This document shows positions 52,320 to 59,743 of a stretch of DNA of 64,000 bases, one piece after another; position 1 is the first letter of the stretch; each line of letters begins with the position of its first letter. This DNA comes from Acidobacteriaceae bacterium (lineage in GTDB: Bacteria > Acidobacteriota > Terriglobia > Terriglobales > Acidobacteriaceae), in NCBI GenBank assembly GCA_003134995.1, contig PLDC01000018.1:124001-188000 (forward strand), written 5' to 3'. A program made the position numbers and the translations under genes. The notes under the pieces were generated by a model. The model ran no database searches and had not been told where the DNA came from. It was given only the letters and a program-made list of their open reading frames with translations.

Positions 52320-52526
52320 GTGGACACGACGGCGCTGATGGTTGGTCAAGAGGTTTGGGTAGCGAGCGGACCTTACGGTTACAAGGGCAAGGTGAGTGAG
52401 GTTGGACCGGGGGGCGTGAGAGTGGAAACTCAAGCTGGACCTTTTTGGTTCGATACCGACGGCAATAGTGAAAGGGAGCCGACTCGTGAGGGTGGCCCTT
52501 GGTGCATAGACATAGGATTAGACTGA
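52320..52526 (+). CDS. Small KOW/SH3-like hypothetical protein
   Basis: 68-aa protein, GTG start with GAGGTACGGGC upstream. The N-terminal part VGQEVWVASGPYGYKGKVSEVGPGGVRVET resembles a KOW or SH3-like barrel, and the C-terminus GGPWCIDIGLD is acidic. No partners are obvious; it lies alone in a low-density region. Likely real by start signal and composition. Confidence 0.6.
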   Translation: MDTTALMVGQEVWVASGPYGYKGKVSEVGPGGVRVETQAGPFWFDTDGNSEREPTREGGPWCIDIGLD

Positions 52527-52804
52527 AAGAGCACCCCCGCTCTCTCTATGAAGAACTTCAGGGCGGGCGACACAGTCTCCTGAGAGGCAAGCTCTTCGAA
52601 ATGGGAACCCACGGTAGTCCATAAGGCGACATTATGCGGCCACACAACTGTTGCTAACAGGCGTAGCGCTCACTGAGTCGTCGATAAGTGATAGGGAGAT
52701 TTCTCCCCAAGCACCGAGTTCGCTGAGCGAAATTAACTATTTTTCTTTGTGCGAATTGCCGCATAATAGAAACCCATGATGAAGCCCTCTCTCGCCGATC
52801 CCAT
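52527..52804. other. Intergenic region
   Basis: No supported gene. A minus-strand open frame at 52430-52645 overlaps the small KOW-like gene and has no start signal. I see nothing else notable. Confidence 0.4.
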
Positions 52805-53209
52805 ATGAGAAGAATCGGCGCGTTCTTGCTGCCACTCAGTTCGCTTCTGCTCGCATTGATCGTCTTCCAATCTTGCAACGCGCTCAATCCTTTGTGTGGT
52901 AGCGCTCGACCGGCCCCGATCATCGGATCTCTTTCGGCGACCACGATTACTCTCGCTCAAGTTCAGACGGGATTTGTTCTGAACGTGTACGGCTCTCAGT
53001 TTGTTTCATCTTCCGTCGTGGTCATCAACGGGACGACCCTAACCACCGTGGTCACAAACAGTACCGAGTTGCAGGTCACGATCACTACCGCCCTGATCTC
53101 CGCTCCTGGAACTGCGAGTGTAACGGTAAACACTCCAAGCGGAAACTCGGGAGATTTGGGCTGTACGAGCGGTGGAACCAGCGCCGCCCTAGTCTTGACC
53201 ATCACCTAG
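52805..53209 (+). CDS. IPT/TIG-domain lipoprotein
   Basis: 134-aa exported protein with a lipoprotein signal (LIVFQSC, Cys at about 24). A single IPT/TIG-like Ig domain follows: IIGSLSATTITLAQVQTGFVLNVYGSQFVSSSVVVINGTT, TNSTELQVTITTALI and PGTASVTVNTPSG. Such proteins are common on the surface of acidobacteria and bind or scaffold other extracellular proteins. No ribosome-binding site of note. Function unknown. Confidence 0.8.
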   Translation: MRRIGAFLLPLSSLLLALIVFQSCNALNPLCGSARPAPIIGSLSATTITLAQVQTGFVLNVYGSQFVSSSVVVINGTTLTTVVTNSTELQVTITTALISAPGTASVTVNTPSGNSGDLGCTSGGTSAALVLTIT

Positions 53210-53403
53210 CGGACAACGATTCCCAAAGCCAAGCTTCGATAGAAAACCGAATGCCGCAATCAATAGGTAGAAGCGGATCAGAACTGAGGAGACGCAAGGC
53301 CGGAAATCATCAGGAAGGAAGAATCAATTCAGAAGAAGTAGCAGTACTGTCACCACTCGCGTTCTTCTGCAACACAGAAACTCTCAAGGAAGAGTTCGAA
53401 CCC

Positions 53404-54027
53404 CTACTTTTTCCCCACGTGAGCCTGAATCCTCGACACAAATTTCGGAGTGTGCTTAACCACTACGTGTCCAATCCCGGGCGCAAACGCGTGCCACAAA
53501 TTCAAACCAGCGTCGTTGCCCACCATCGAACCAAAATCGCCGGCCGAATCCACGGCATGCCGTCTCCAGTAAGGAGTCGACCCCGCATCCGCCGCCACCG
53601 CAGTCAGCGTCCGCAACAAATATCCAGTATTGAGCTTGGCGCTGCCCGACTCGGTATGTGCCACAAGCGCGCGAAGAGACGCGTGCATCCCTCGGCCTAT
53701 CAGGCTTCCATCGTCCGCCGAACTCGAAGGCTGCCTCACCATCGCCGGATACAGAATCTTGTGCAGCCGTGCGTCGAAATCCTGACCATGCTGTGTCGGC
53801 GCGCCGTCAGAAACCAGCCCAGCCTGTCGCATTTCCGCAGCATGAACATCCGCCTCCGCAACCTGCAAAGGCGCGCGTGCCTCATCCACAAACTCGTTCA
53901 ACGTATGGGTATCAGTCGAAACCAGCGCCGAAGGCGCATCTGGAAGGGTTTGCAAATCCTGGCATACTGCACTGCACGAAGCCAGCAGCAAGAAACCAAC
54001 GGCGGCCGATGCAATTCGTTTCACCAT
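53404..54027 (-). CDS. Exported hypothetical protein with LPDAPS motif
   Basis: 207-aa protein with a signal peptide from M at 54027 (MVKRIASAAVGFLLLASCSAVCQ). The mature region starts DLQTLPDAPSAL, an LPDAPS motif I associate with exported acidobacterial proteins. It continues through helical sequence and YWRRHAVDSAGDFGSMVGNDAGLNLWHAFAPG to a basic C-terminus. No enzymatic motif. The in-frame ATG at 54054 adds nine residues and is less likely. Confidence 0.75.
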   Translation of the reverse strand: MVKRIASAAVGFLLLASCSAVCQDLQTLPDAPSALVSTDTHTLNEFVDEARAPLQVAEADVHAAEMRQAGLVSDGAPTQHGQDFDARLHKILYPAMVRQPSSSADDGSLIGRGMHASLRALVAHTESGSAKLNTGYLLRTLTAVAADAGSTPYWRRHAVDSAGDFGSMVGNDAGLNLWHAFAPGIGHVVVKHTPKFVSRIQAHVGKK

Positions 54028-54633
54028 ACCCAGCCCCACCTCGCCAGGCCCCACTGCGTGCCTGACGTCTATTAGAAGCTAGCACTCAACATGCCATTCA
54101 TACTGAGCAAGAACACAAGCACATACAGTAAGTTGCGCGAACCCGCGTCCCGGTTGTGTTTAAATCGCCTAACACAGCCGTCAACCACGCTACTCTTAGA
54201 GGATTTTTATGTAGAACTTACGTACGTTTCCGGGATTTGAGCCTACAGAGAATGCCCTAATGAACCACCCAAACTAACGTGGAGAGCTTCACCCCAGCCC
54301 CCCTAGGCGCAACCCTCGAACAGCGAGAGTGCAAACTTTGGTCCCAAGCTGGGAAAAATCTTTCACTGAGGGTGGTTGGGTTTGGATTCGTAAATGAGAC
54401 GATGGACAAAGGCCGAGTCTGGGCACTCGGGTGTACGAATGTCCGACAACGCGTCTTAATCGTCTGGTGGTGGCTCGAACCACCCTAGCCCAGGGGCAAG
54501 CCTTTCGCGTTCTTTGCAAGAGGTTCCCGCCCCAGACGGACGAAAACCCCGGAAGTCATCCGGGGCTCAATGTTGTACTGGCCACTGCCTGCGAAGCAAC
54601 CCTAGAATAACGCCACCAACGGCATTGTCAAGA
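54028..54633. other. Intergenic region before EamA pair
   Basis: Six hundred bases with no convincing gene; overlapping open frames on both strands at 54279-54519 have poor codon and protein character. The last part holds the terminator annotated at 54546-54567. Confidence 0.4.
54546..54567 (-). terminator. Terminator downstream of EamA-like genes
   Basis: On the minus strand, CCCCGG, a 7-nt loop and CCGGGG followed by TTTTCG. It lies about 70 nt after the stop of the second EamA-like gene. Confidence 0.65.
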
Positions 54634-55014
54634 TCACCCCGCCAGCAACGCCACTCCCGCAGCCACCAGCGAAGCAGCAATCCATCGTCGCCGATCCACT
54701 TTTTCATGCAAAAAGATCTTCGCTGCCACAGCGTTCGCGATGAAGGTAAGCGAAGCGGCCGCAGGAGCGACCAGGCTAACGTCTCCCCAGGAAAGCGCAA
54801 ACAGCAAACTGAAAAAAGCCGCAGCCATGCTCGCCACGGCAAAGAAAAAATTGGGATTGCTGAGCGTCCGCACAATCACGTGCAGAAGCCCGGCGCGCCG
54901 GCGCAACTCGCCGACATCCCCAACCTGTTTCATTGCGTGCGAGAGAAGCACATCGCCAACGACCGAAGCGAAAACGATCACAAGAATCGCGCTCCAGGTG
55001 TAAAGAGTTCTCAT
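54634..55014 (-). CDS. EamA/SMR-like half-size transporter (second of pair)
   Basis: 126-aa membrane protein with four helices: a half-size drug/metabolite transporter resembling EmrE/EamA units. SHAMKQVG lies in the first loop, ALSWGDVSLVAPAAASLTFIANAVAAKIFLHEKVDRRRWIAA forms helices 3-4. The start overlaps the previous stop (ATGA). Close in sequence to its neighbour, suggesting a heterodimer from a duplicated gene. It lies downstream of hpnJ; a hopanoid or envelope role is speculative. Confidence 0.8.
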   Translation of the reverse strand: MRTLYTWSAILVIVFASVVGDVLLSHAMKQVGDVGELRRRAGLLHVIVRTLSNPNFFFAVASMAAAFFSLLFALSWGDVSLVAPAAASLTFIANAVAAKIFLHEKVDRRRWIAASLVAAGVALLAG

Positions 55015-55508
55015 ATTTTGCCCGTTACTCCGACCTGGGGTGCCCCATTTCTCGCGTCTTTTGCGAGAAGTGGGGATTTTGCTGCCGCAATAACGTGACC
55101 TTCACCCGTGTCCGCCTCAGGGAGCGCGTTATGTTCCGTAAGCGCCGGACCGCCAGCGACAAATCCCACGCCGCTGGTAATCAGCACAATCCCAAGCCAG
55201 CGCAGCAGGCTAATCTGCTCGTGCAATACGAACCGCGCAACCAGAGCCAGCAGCACATATCCCAGAGCAGTAGCGGGCATCACATAGGTAAGATCGGCCC
55301 AGGAAAGCGCGGTCGTATATGTCGCAAAAAAACCCAGCAGAAAAAGAATGCCAAGCGCGACCCAGGGATTGGTCACAGCAGGGAACACACTCTGTAAATG
55401 ATGAATCGAGATAGTGCCAACCTGCTTCATCCCATGCGACAGCATGGAATCTCCAGCCACGGCAAACACCGTAACCCCCGCCAGCACAAGATACTTGCGA
55501 AAATTCAC
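55011..55508 (-). CDS. EamA/SMR-like half-size transporter (first of pair)
   Basis: 165-aa membrane protein with four helices and a polar C-terminal tail of about 40 residues (HNALPEADTGEGHVIAAAKS). SMLSHGMKQVGTISIHHLQ and ALSWADLTYVMPATALGYVLLALVARFVLHEQISLLRWLGI parallel the next gene, indicating duplication. Probable heterodimeric drug/metabolite transporter; substrate unknown. Confidence 0.8.
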   Translation of the reverse strand: MNFRKYLVLAGVTVFAVAGDSMLSHGMKQVGTISIHHLQSVFPAVTNPWVALGILFLLGFFATYTTALSWADLTYVMPATALGYVLLALVARFVLHEQISLLRWLGIVLITSGVGFVAGGPALTEHNALPEADTGEGHVIAAAKSPLLAKDARNGAPQVGVTGKI

Positions 55509-55540
55509 GAAAAGTTTAGCCCGTCAGTTATAAGAATTAT

Positions 55541-55628
55541 TCACCACAGAGACACAGAGGCACAGAGAAGGCAAAGAAAAGAACAAGACAATAAAGGTTT
55601 TCTCTGAGTCTCTGTGCCTCTGTGGTGA
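55541..55628. repeat. Imperfect inverted repeat of CACAGAG units
   Basis: Arms at 55541-55569 and 55600-55628, about 29 bp with a few mismatches, built from CACAGAG/CTCTGTG units. The spacer is A-rich. It lies between hpnJ and the EamA genes. Highly similar CACAGAGRCACAGAG sequences are familiar as dispersed repeats in several bacterial phyla (recollection, not checked). Confidence 0.75.
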
Positions 55629-55642
55629 TTTGATCTTCGTTC

Positions 55643-57109
55643 TTACGCCTTGGCCAGCTCCGCAGCAGCCTCGTCGCTATGCTTCTTAACCAGCTTGTTG
55701 CGCTGCGACCGCAGCTTCAGAAAAGTCTTCGCTTCCTTGTAAAGCCGCTTGCGATCCGCGCTGTTAAATGCGGCTTTCCTCAAGATGCGGAACGCAGCCT
55801 TGGGACGGAAGTAGTACTCATCGTAAAAACGGTGCACCGCGGAAAGAATGTCATCGGCCGGTAGTCCGGGATACTGAATGTGCGCCAACTGATGGCCGCC
55901 TTCATCCACCATCTTGTTGTCGCCTACCATGAATCCGTTCTTCACCGCGTAATCGTAAAGCTCGGTGCCGGGATAGGCATGGGCCACGGAGACCTGAATG
56001 GTCTCGACATCCAGCTCTTTGGCGAACTTGATCGTGTTATTGATGGTCTCGTGCGTCTCACCCGGCAGCCCCATGATGAAGTCGCCGTGAATGACCAGCC
56101 CGAGCTTGTGGCAGTTCTTGGTGAATTGGCGCGCGTGCTCAAGAGTCGCGCCCTTCTTGATGTTCTTCAGGATCTGCTGATCGCCGGACTCATAACCCAC
56201 GATGAGCAGCCGGCAGCCGGCTTCCTTCATCGCCTTGAGCGTCTCGTAACTGGTTGTGACTCGCGACGTGCAGGACCACGTTAAACCGAGCGGCTTAAGC
56301 TTGGCGCACAACTCGATGGTGCGAGCCGCCTGGATGTTGAAGGTGTCGTCGTCAAAGAAAAATTCCTTTACTTCCGGCCAGTACTGTTTGACCTTCGCCA
56401 TCTCCGCCGCCACGTCGTCAGTCGACCGCTTGCGCCAAGGATGTCCGCTCAAAGTCTGCGGCCACAAACAGAACGTGCACTGCGCCGGGCAACCACGCGT
56501 GGTGTAAAGAGAAACGTAAGGATTCAACAGGAAGGGAACGTTGTAACGCGTGACGTCAAGATCGCGCTTGTAGACGTCCGTGACGTGAGGCAAAGCATCC
56601 AGATCCTGAATCTGCGGCGCATCCGGATTGTGCACCACTTTGTCGTCTTTCAAAAATGAAATGCCGGCAATGTCAGACAAAGGCTTGCCCTTGGCAAAGT
56701 CAACCACCGCGTAGTCGAACTCCTTGCGCGCCACAAAATCAATCGAAGGACAATCGCGCAAAGATTTCTCCGGCAGCACGCTGACATGCGGCCCCACAAA
56801 AGCAATCTTGATGCGAGGATTCGCAGCCTTGATGGCCTTAGCCAGCCCAATGTCCCCCGGAAATCCGGGCGTAGACGTGAACAGCACAAGAAATTCGTAG
56901 TCCTTGGCAATCTCAATAGTCTGCTCAGCCGAAACGTGATGAGGCGGCGCATCCAAAAGCCGCGCCCCCTCCAGCATCCCCGCCGGATAAGCCAACCACA
57001 CCGGGTACCAATAACTTTCTATCTCGCGGGTGGCGGGCCAACGGGAACCGGCGCCGCCGTCGAAGTTTTCGAAAGACGGGGGGTTTAAGAACAATGTTTT
57101 AAGAGGCAT
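55643..57109 (-). CDS. hpnJ: B12-binding radical SAM enzyme HpnJ (hopanoid biosynthesis)
   Basis: 488-aa protein. The N-terminus LKTLFLNPPSFENFDGGAGSRWPATREIESYWYPVWLAYPAGML is distinctive of HpnJ. A B12-binding domain covers about 1-150. The radical SAM motif is CPAQCTFC (CxxxCxxC, about residues 207-214), followed by FFFDDDTFNI and GDFIMGLPGET. HpnJ is implicated in cyclitol-ether formation on bacteriohopanetetrol. Start at 57109 (MPLKTLF); an ATG 4 codons earlier is possible. On the opposite strand from the main cluster. Confidence 0.93.
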   Translation of the reverse strand: MPLKTLFLNPPSFENFDGGAGSRWPATREIESYWYPVWLAYPAGMLEGARLLDAPPHHVSAEQTIEIAKDYEFLVLFTSTPGFPGDIGLAKAIKAANPRIKIAFVGPHVSVLPEKSLRDCPSIDFVARKEFDYAVVDFAKGKPLSDIAGISFLKDDKVVHNPDAPQIQDLDALPHVTDVYKRDLDVTRYNVPFLLNPYVSLYTTRGCPAQCTFCLWPQTLSGHPWRKRSTDDVAAEMAKVKQYWPEVKEFFFDDDTFNIQAARTIELCAKLKPLGLTWSCTSRVTTSYETLKAMKEAGCRLLIVGYESGDQQILKNIKKGATLEHARQFTKNCHKLGLVIHGDFIMGLPGETHETINNTIKFAKELDVETIQVSVAHAYPGTELYDYAVKNGFMVGDNKMVDEGGHQLAHIQYPGLPADDILSAVHRFYDEYYFRPKAAFRILRKAAFNSADRKRLYKEAKTFLKLRSQRNKLVKKHSDEAAAELAKA

Positions 57110-57179
57110 AGTTTGTATCAACTATTTTAGCATTCAGGAGCGGTTGATGCGCGAGAAAGCAGTGTTTATGCAGGTTCAT

Positions 57180-58499
57180 TTATTTCGTCCCTAGCGCCCA
57201 ACTTTCGAGGTTGCCGGTAGCGCGAAGCAACGTTACCTGGGAGCGTTCTAGTTCGAAAGTTACGTCCTGCAGGGTGATGAGGCGTTCGCTGGCTTGGGCT
57301 TGGGCGTTGTCCAGATCATGGAGGTTGGCGGTGGAGGAATCCATGCGGGTGCGAACTGCTTCTACGTTTTTCTGGGCTAGTTCATATTCGAGTTCGGCTA
57401 CGTCGCGGGCGGCTTGCATCTGGGTTACGGAGCGCTGCAGGCGCAGCGTTTCTTCGGAGGCCTGGTCGCGCGCGGCTTCGGCCTGCTTGGTGGCTTTGCG
57501 CGCTTCCGACTCGGCTTCCTGGACTCGGGCGTGCTGGGCGTAGTTCAGGAAAGGAAAGTGGATCGCCAGACCGACGGTGCCGTTGTTGATCTGAAAGCTG
57601 TGTGGGGCATAGAAGCGCTGATAGTCGTTAATAGAATTGTCGAACACGGCATACTGGCCGGCAAAATCTACGCTAGGCCACAAACTTCGGTGTTCTCCCT
57701 TTACCTTCAAGTATTGTGCGCGCGCGTGTTCTACGGCTGCCTGTACTGCTGGATTTGCATCTGCGGCACTAACGGCGAATCCCTCAGTCGCGTCCTCTGA
57801 TTTGACTACGGGCAGATCGGGTAGCGAATCGGGATCGATTTCGAAGGAGGCAGCGGACAGGCCCGTCAGCTTGGAGAGATGTTCGCGGAGAACGTCGGCT
57901 GCGCCCGCGGCTTCGGAGTGACGTAAACGGATTCGGGCGATCGAGAGGCGGGCTTTGGTGTTGTCGACTTCGCTGTCGATCCCTTCTTTCACGCGCTGGG
58001 TTACGGCTGCTTCCATCTGCTCGGCTGCGGATTGTGCTTCGCGGAGGCGGCTTAGACGAAGTTCCCATTTCGCCAATTCGGCGTAGCTCAAAACCGTGTC
58101 CTGGATGACTTGATTGCGCTGGTCTTTAATTTTCAGGTTGCTGACGGCGACGTCGGATTGGGCAGCACGAATGAAGTCCTTCAAGGCGGGATTAATTAGC
58201 GCTGATTGCGCGTTCACGTTGAACAGCGATGGAGCAGCGCCTTCGAGGCTTAGCGGGAAACCATCGGACCAGCCGATTCCAGCTCCCGCGGTGAGTTGTG
58301 GGATGTAGCTGTTGCGGAGTTCGCGGTAGCTGGCGGAGGCGTGCTGTTGGTCGGCGGTAGCGATGCTGATGCCGGTGGCGTGGTTCAGCGCGAGTTCGAC
58401 TGCGCGATGGAGGGTGATGGGCTCCGCGAGAAGGGAAGTGGGCAGCAGAAGCAGCGCCAATAAGAATTTATGAATGCGCACGCCGGACTTTGTTTTCAT
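57180..58499 (-). CDS. TolC-family outer-membrane protein
   Basis: 439-aa outer-membrane efflux protein. The start at 58499 follows AAGGTGAAAAGA; the signal peptide ends SLLAEP. Two OEP units of long helices occur: LHRAVELALNHATGISIATADQQ and QVIQDTVLSYAELAKWELRLSRLREAQ in the first, ARKATKQAEAARDQASEETLRLQRSVTQ in the second. It lacks a lipobox, unlike the OMF at 6 kb. No pump genes are adjacent, so it may serve a distant exporter. Single gene. Confidence 0.88.
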   Translation of the reverse strand: MKTKSGVRIHKFLLALLLLPTSLLAEPITLHRAVELALNHATGISIATADQQHASASYRELRNSYIPQLTAGAGIGWSDGFPLSLEGAAPSLFNVNAQSALINPALKDFIRAAQSDVAVSNLKIKDQRNQVIQDTVLSYAELAKWELRLSRLREAQSAAEQMEAAVTQRVKEGIDSEVDNTKARLSIARIRLRHSEAAGAADVLREHLSKLTGLSAASFEIDPDSLPDLPVVKSEDATEGFAVSAADANPAVQAAVEHARAQYLKVKGEHRSLWPSVDFAGQYAVFDNSINDYQRFYAPHSFQINNGTVGLAIHFPFLNYAQHARVQEAESEARKATKQAEAARDQASEETLRLQRSVTQMQAARDVAELEYELAQKNVEAVRTRMDSSTANLHDLDNAQAQASERLITLQDVTFELERSQVTLLRATGNLESWALGTK

Positions 58500-58604
58500 T
58501 CTTTTCACCTTTGTGACATCTGGAAAGATTCTACGGAGAATCTGATGCGAGAGAAATGATAAGGATGGGTCGGAGAGGAGTTTCAAGGGTTGGGTAGCGG
58601 AGGG

Positions 58605-58672
58605 GCCGTTAACTCAGCGGCTGAAGCCGGGCTCTCGTTGAGGGCGAATTGCGGCACGGCTGAAGCCGTGCC
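58605..58672 (-). repeat. Paired-hairpin dispersed repeat, copy 3 (reverse orientation)
   Basis: Read on the minus strand: hairpin 1 GGCACGGC-TTCA-GCCGTGCC, a spacer of about 25 nt, then hairpin 2 CGGC-TTCA-GCCG followed by CTGAG. Same order as copies at 46.1 and 49.9 kb. Confidence 0.8.
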
Positions 58673-58707
58673 CTTCCCGGTCAACATCAAAGTCAAAGTC
58701 AAAAGCA

Positions 58708-58725
58708 GCGGGCAAGAGTGCCCGC
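58708..58725. repeat. GCGGGCA-AGAG-TGCCCGC hairpin repeat
   Basis: 7-bp perfect stem with an AGAG loop, preceded by tcaaaagca and followed by tccaca, matching the flanks of the hairpins at 32.85-32.92 kb. Stem bases differ in a compensatory way. Confidence 0.75.
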
Positions 58726-58929
58726 TCCACACTGGCAAAGGCAAACAGCAGGTTCCTCACCGGGCTTTCAGCCCGATTCGGAATGACATTGCTTTGGTGG
58801 ATGGTCTTATCTCACGGTGGCTTTCACGGCGGCTGAAGTCGGCGTGCTGTTGCTTGCCTGACGGAACCTGATCATCTTCCGGTGTGAGCAAGGCGCGGTA
58901 CAATCTTCAGCAAGCGTAAAGGAGGCCGC

Positions 58930-59451
58930 GTGAGGAAGGATATTGTTGCGAGCCTGGCTCGGACGGGCGACGTGGAAGCGATGGCCTCTGTTTTGCAGGA
59001 GACAGCGCACGAGGTAAACGTAGCGCTTCCGCGGGATGTGGCGTTCTACCTTGCGCAGAATGTTTGCTCGAATGAGCGTGAGCTGCGCGGTGCGCTCGTA
59101 CGTCTCGCGGCTCATTTCTCGGTGACGGGAACCGAGATTACGCTAGCATCCACGCAACGCGTACTGAAGAAATTTATCGACGCGGAGGCTCGTAAGAGTA
59201 CCGTCGATCCTACCCAGAAGCTGCTGTATCAAAATAGCAGCGCTAAAGAAGCCAAGGTCAGGCCCGAGCATTGCGTCGCTGAGGGTCGCAATTTCGTTTT
59301 ATGCTTGAAAACGCGAGATGGAAAAAAGGCCAGCGGAGTCAAACTCGAATTGGAAGTAAACATGCGCGAGAGTGAACGTAACGGACTGGCGCGCCGGGAT
59401 GCGTATGAGCGCGATTTGGAACGCCGTGCCAGGAAGCGAAATCAAAGCTGA
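58930..59451 (+). CDS. Stand-alone DnaA-lid-like protein with unknown C-terminal region
   Basis: 173 aa, GTG start with AAAGGAGG just upstream. Residues about 12-85 match the C-terminal helical (lid) part of the DnaA AAA+ domain: SVLQETAHEVNVALPRDVAFYLAQNV and SNERELRGALVRLAAHFSVTGTEITLASTQRVLKKFI. The Walker A/B core and the DnaA domain IV DNA-binding helix-turn-helix are absent. The C-terminal ~90 residues (VRPEHCVAEGRNFVLCLKTRDGK, basic RRARKRNQS end) are unrecognised. Possibly a DnaA/Hda modulator or a decayed paralogue. Not an operon member. Confidence 0.7.
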   Translation: MRKDIVASLARTGDVEAMASVLQETAHEVNVALPRDVAFYLAQNVCSNERELRGALVRLAAHFSVTGTEITLASTQRVLKKFIDAEARKSTVDPTQKLLYQNSSAKEAKVRPEHCVAEGRNFVLCLKTRDGKKASGVKLELEVNMRESERNGLARRDAYERDLERRARKRNQS

Positions 59452-59743
59452 GAGTTGTGCCGACGGCTCCAAGCCCGGCTGCTCATCAGGGACGCTAAGG
59501 AAGTCTGCGGCTGAGATGGCCCGCAGAAAGCCGCTTCTGGCTTGACAATCATTTCTTCATGTGAAAATATTCCGGCGTTCGGTCGTGCCTCCTTGCCGTC
59601 TCCCCCAACCCGACTGAATGCTTCAGGGGCCAACCACGACCTATCGAAACCAGGTCGTTTGGGACGATTGTCCCAAAGCGACGATTCGGCTTCGCGTAAC
59701 GTTTGAGTGCTGCCATTTTTGAACACAACGAGGAATCCGGAAT
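59452..59743. other. Intergenic region
   Basis: No gene recognised. It includes a perfect 8-bp hairpin TTTGGGAC-GATT-GTCCCAAA at 59658-59677, some 65 nt before the next ATG, which could be regulatory. No known riboswitch could be matched. Confidence 0.45.

Larger units (their letters stand above)
58500..58929. other. Intergenic region composed largely of hairpin repeats
   Basis: Contains a reverse copy of the paired-hairpin repeat (58605-58672), a GCGGGCA-AGAG-TGCCCGC hairpin (58708-58725), a CGGGCT...AGCCCG hairpin near 58759-58774 and CGGTGGCT/CGGCTGAAG segments. No gene recognised; the DnaA-like gene's ribosome-binding site is at its right end. Confidence 0.65.

Noticed and set aside
53251-54075. 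274-codon plus-strand frame opposite the LPDAPS protein
   Set aside because: Arg/His/Pro-rich translation; the minus-strand gene has a signal peptide and acidobacterial LPDAPS motif.
54455-54500. tRNA-like GGCTCGAACC segment
   Set aside because: No cloverleaf with matching acceptor, D and anticodon arms could be drawn.
54279-54519. Overlapping small frames on both strands
   Set aside because: Neither has a start signal or recognisable protein character; treated as intergenic.
59560-59740. Possible riboswitch before the propeller gene
   Set aside because: I compared it by eye with the cyclic-di-GMP (GEMM) core and found no match beyond a simple hairpin.
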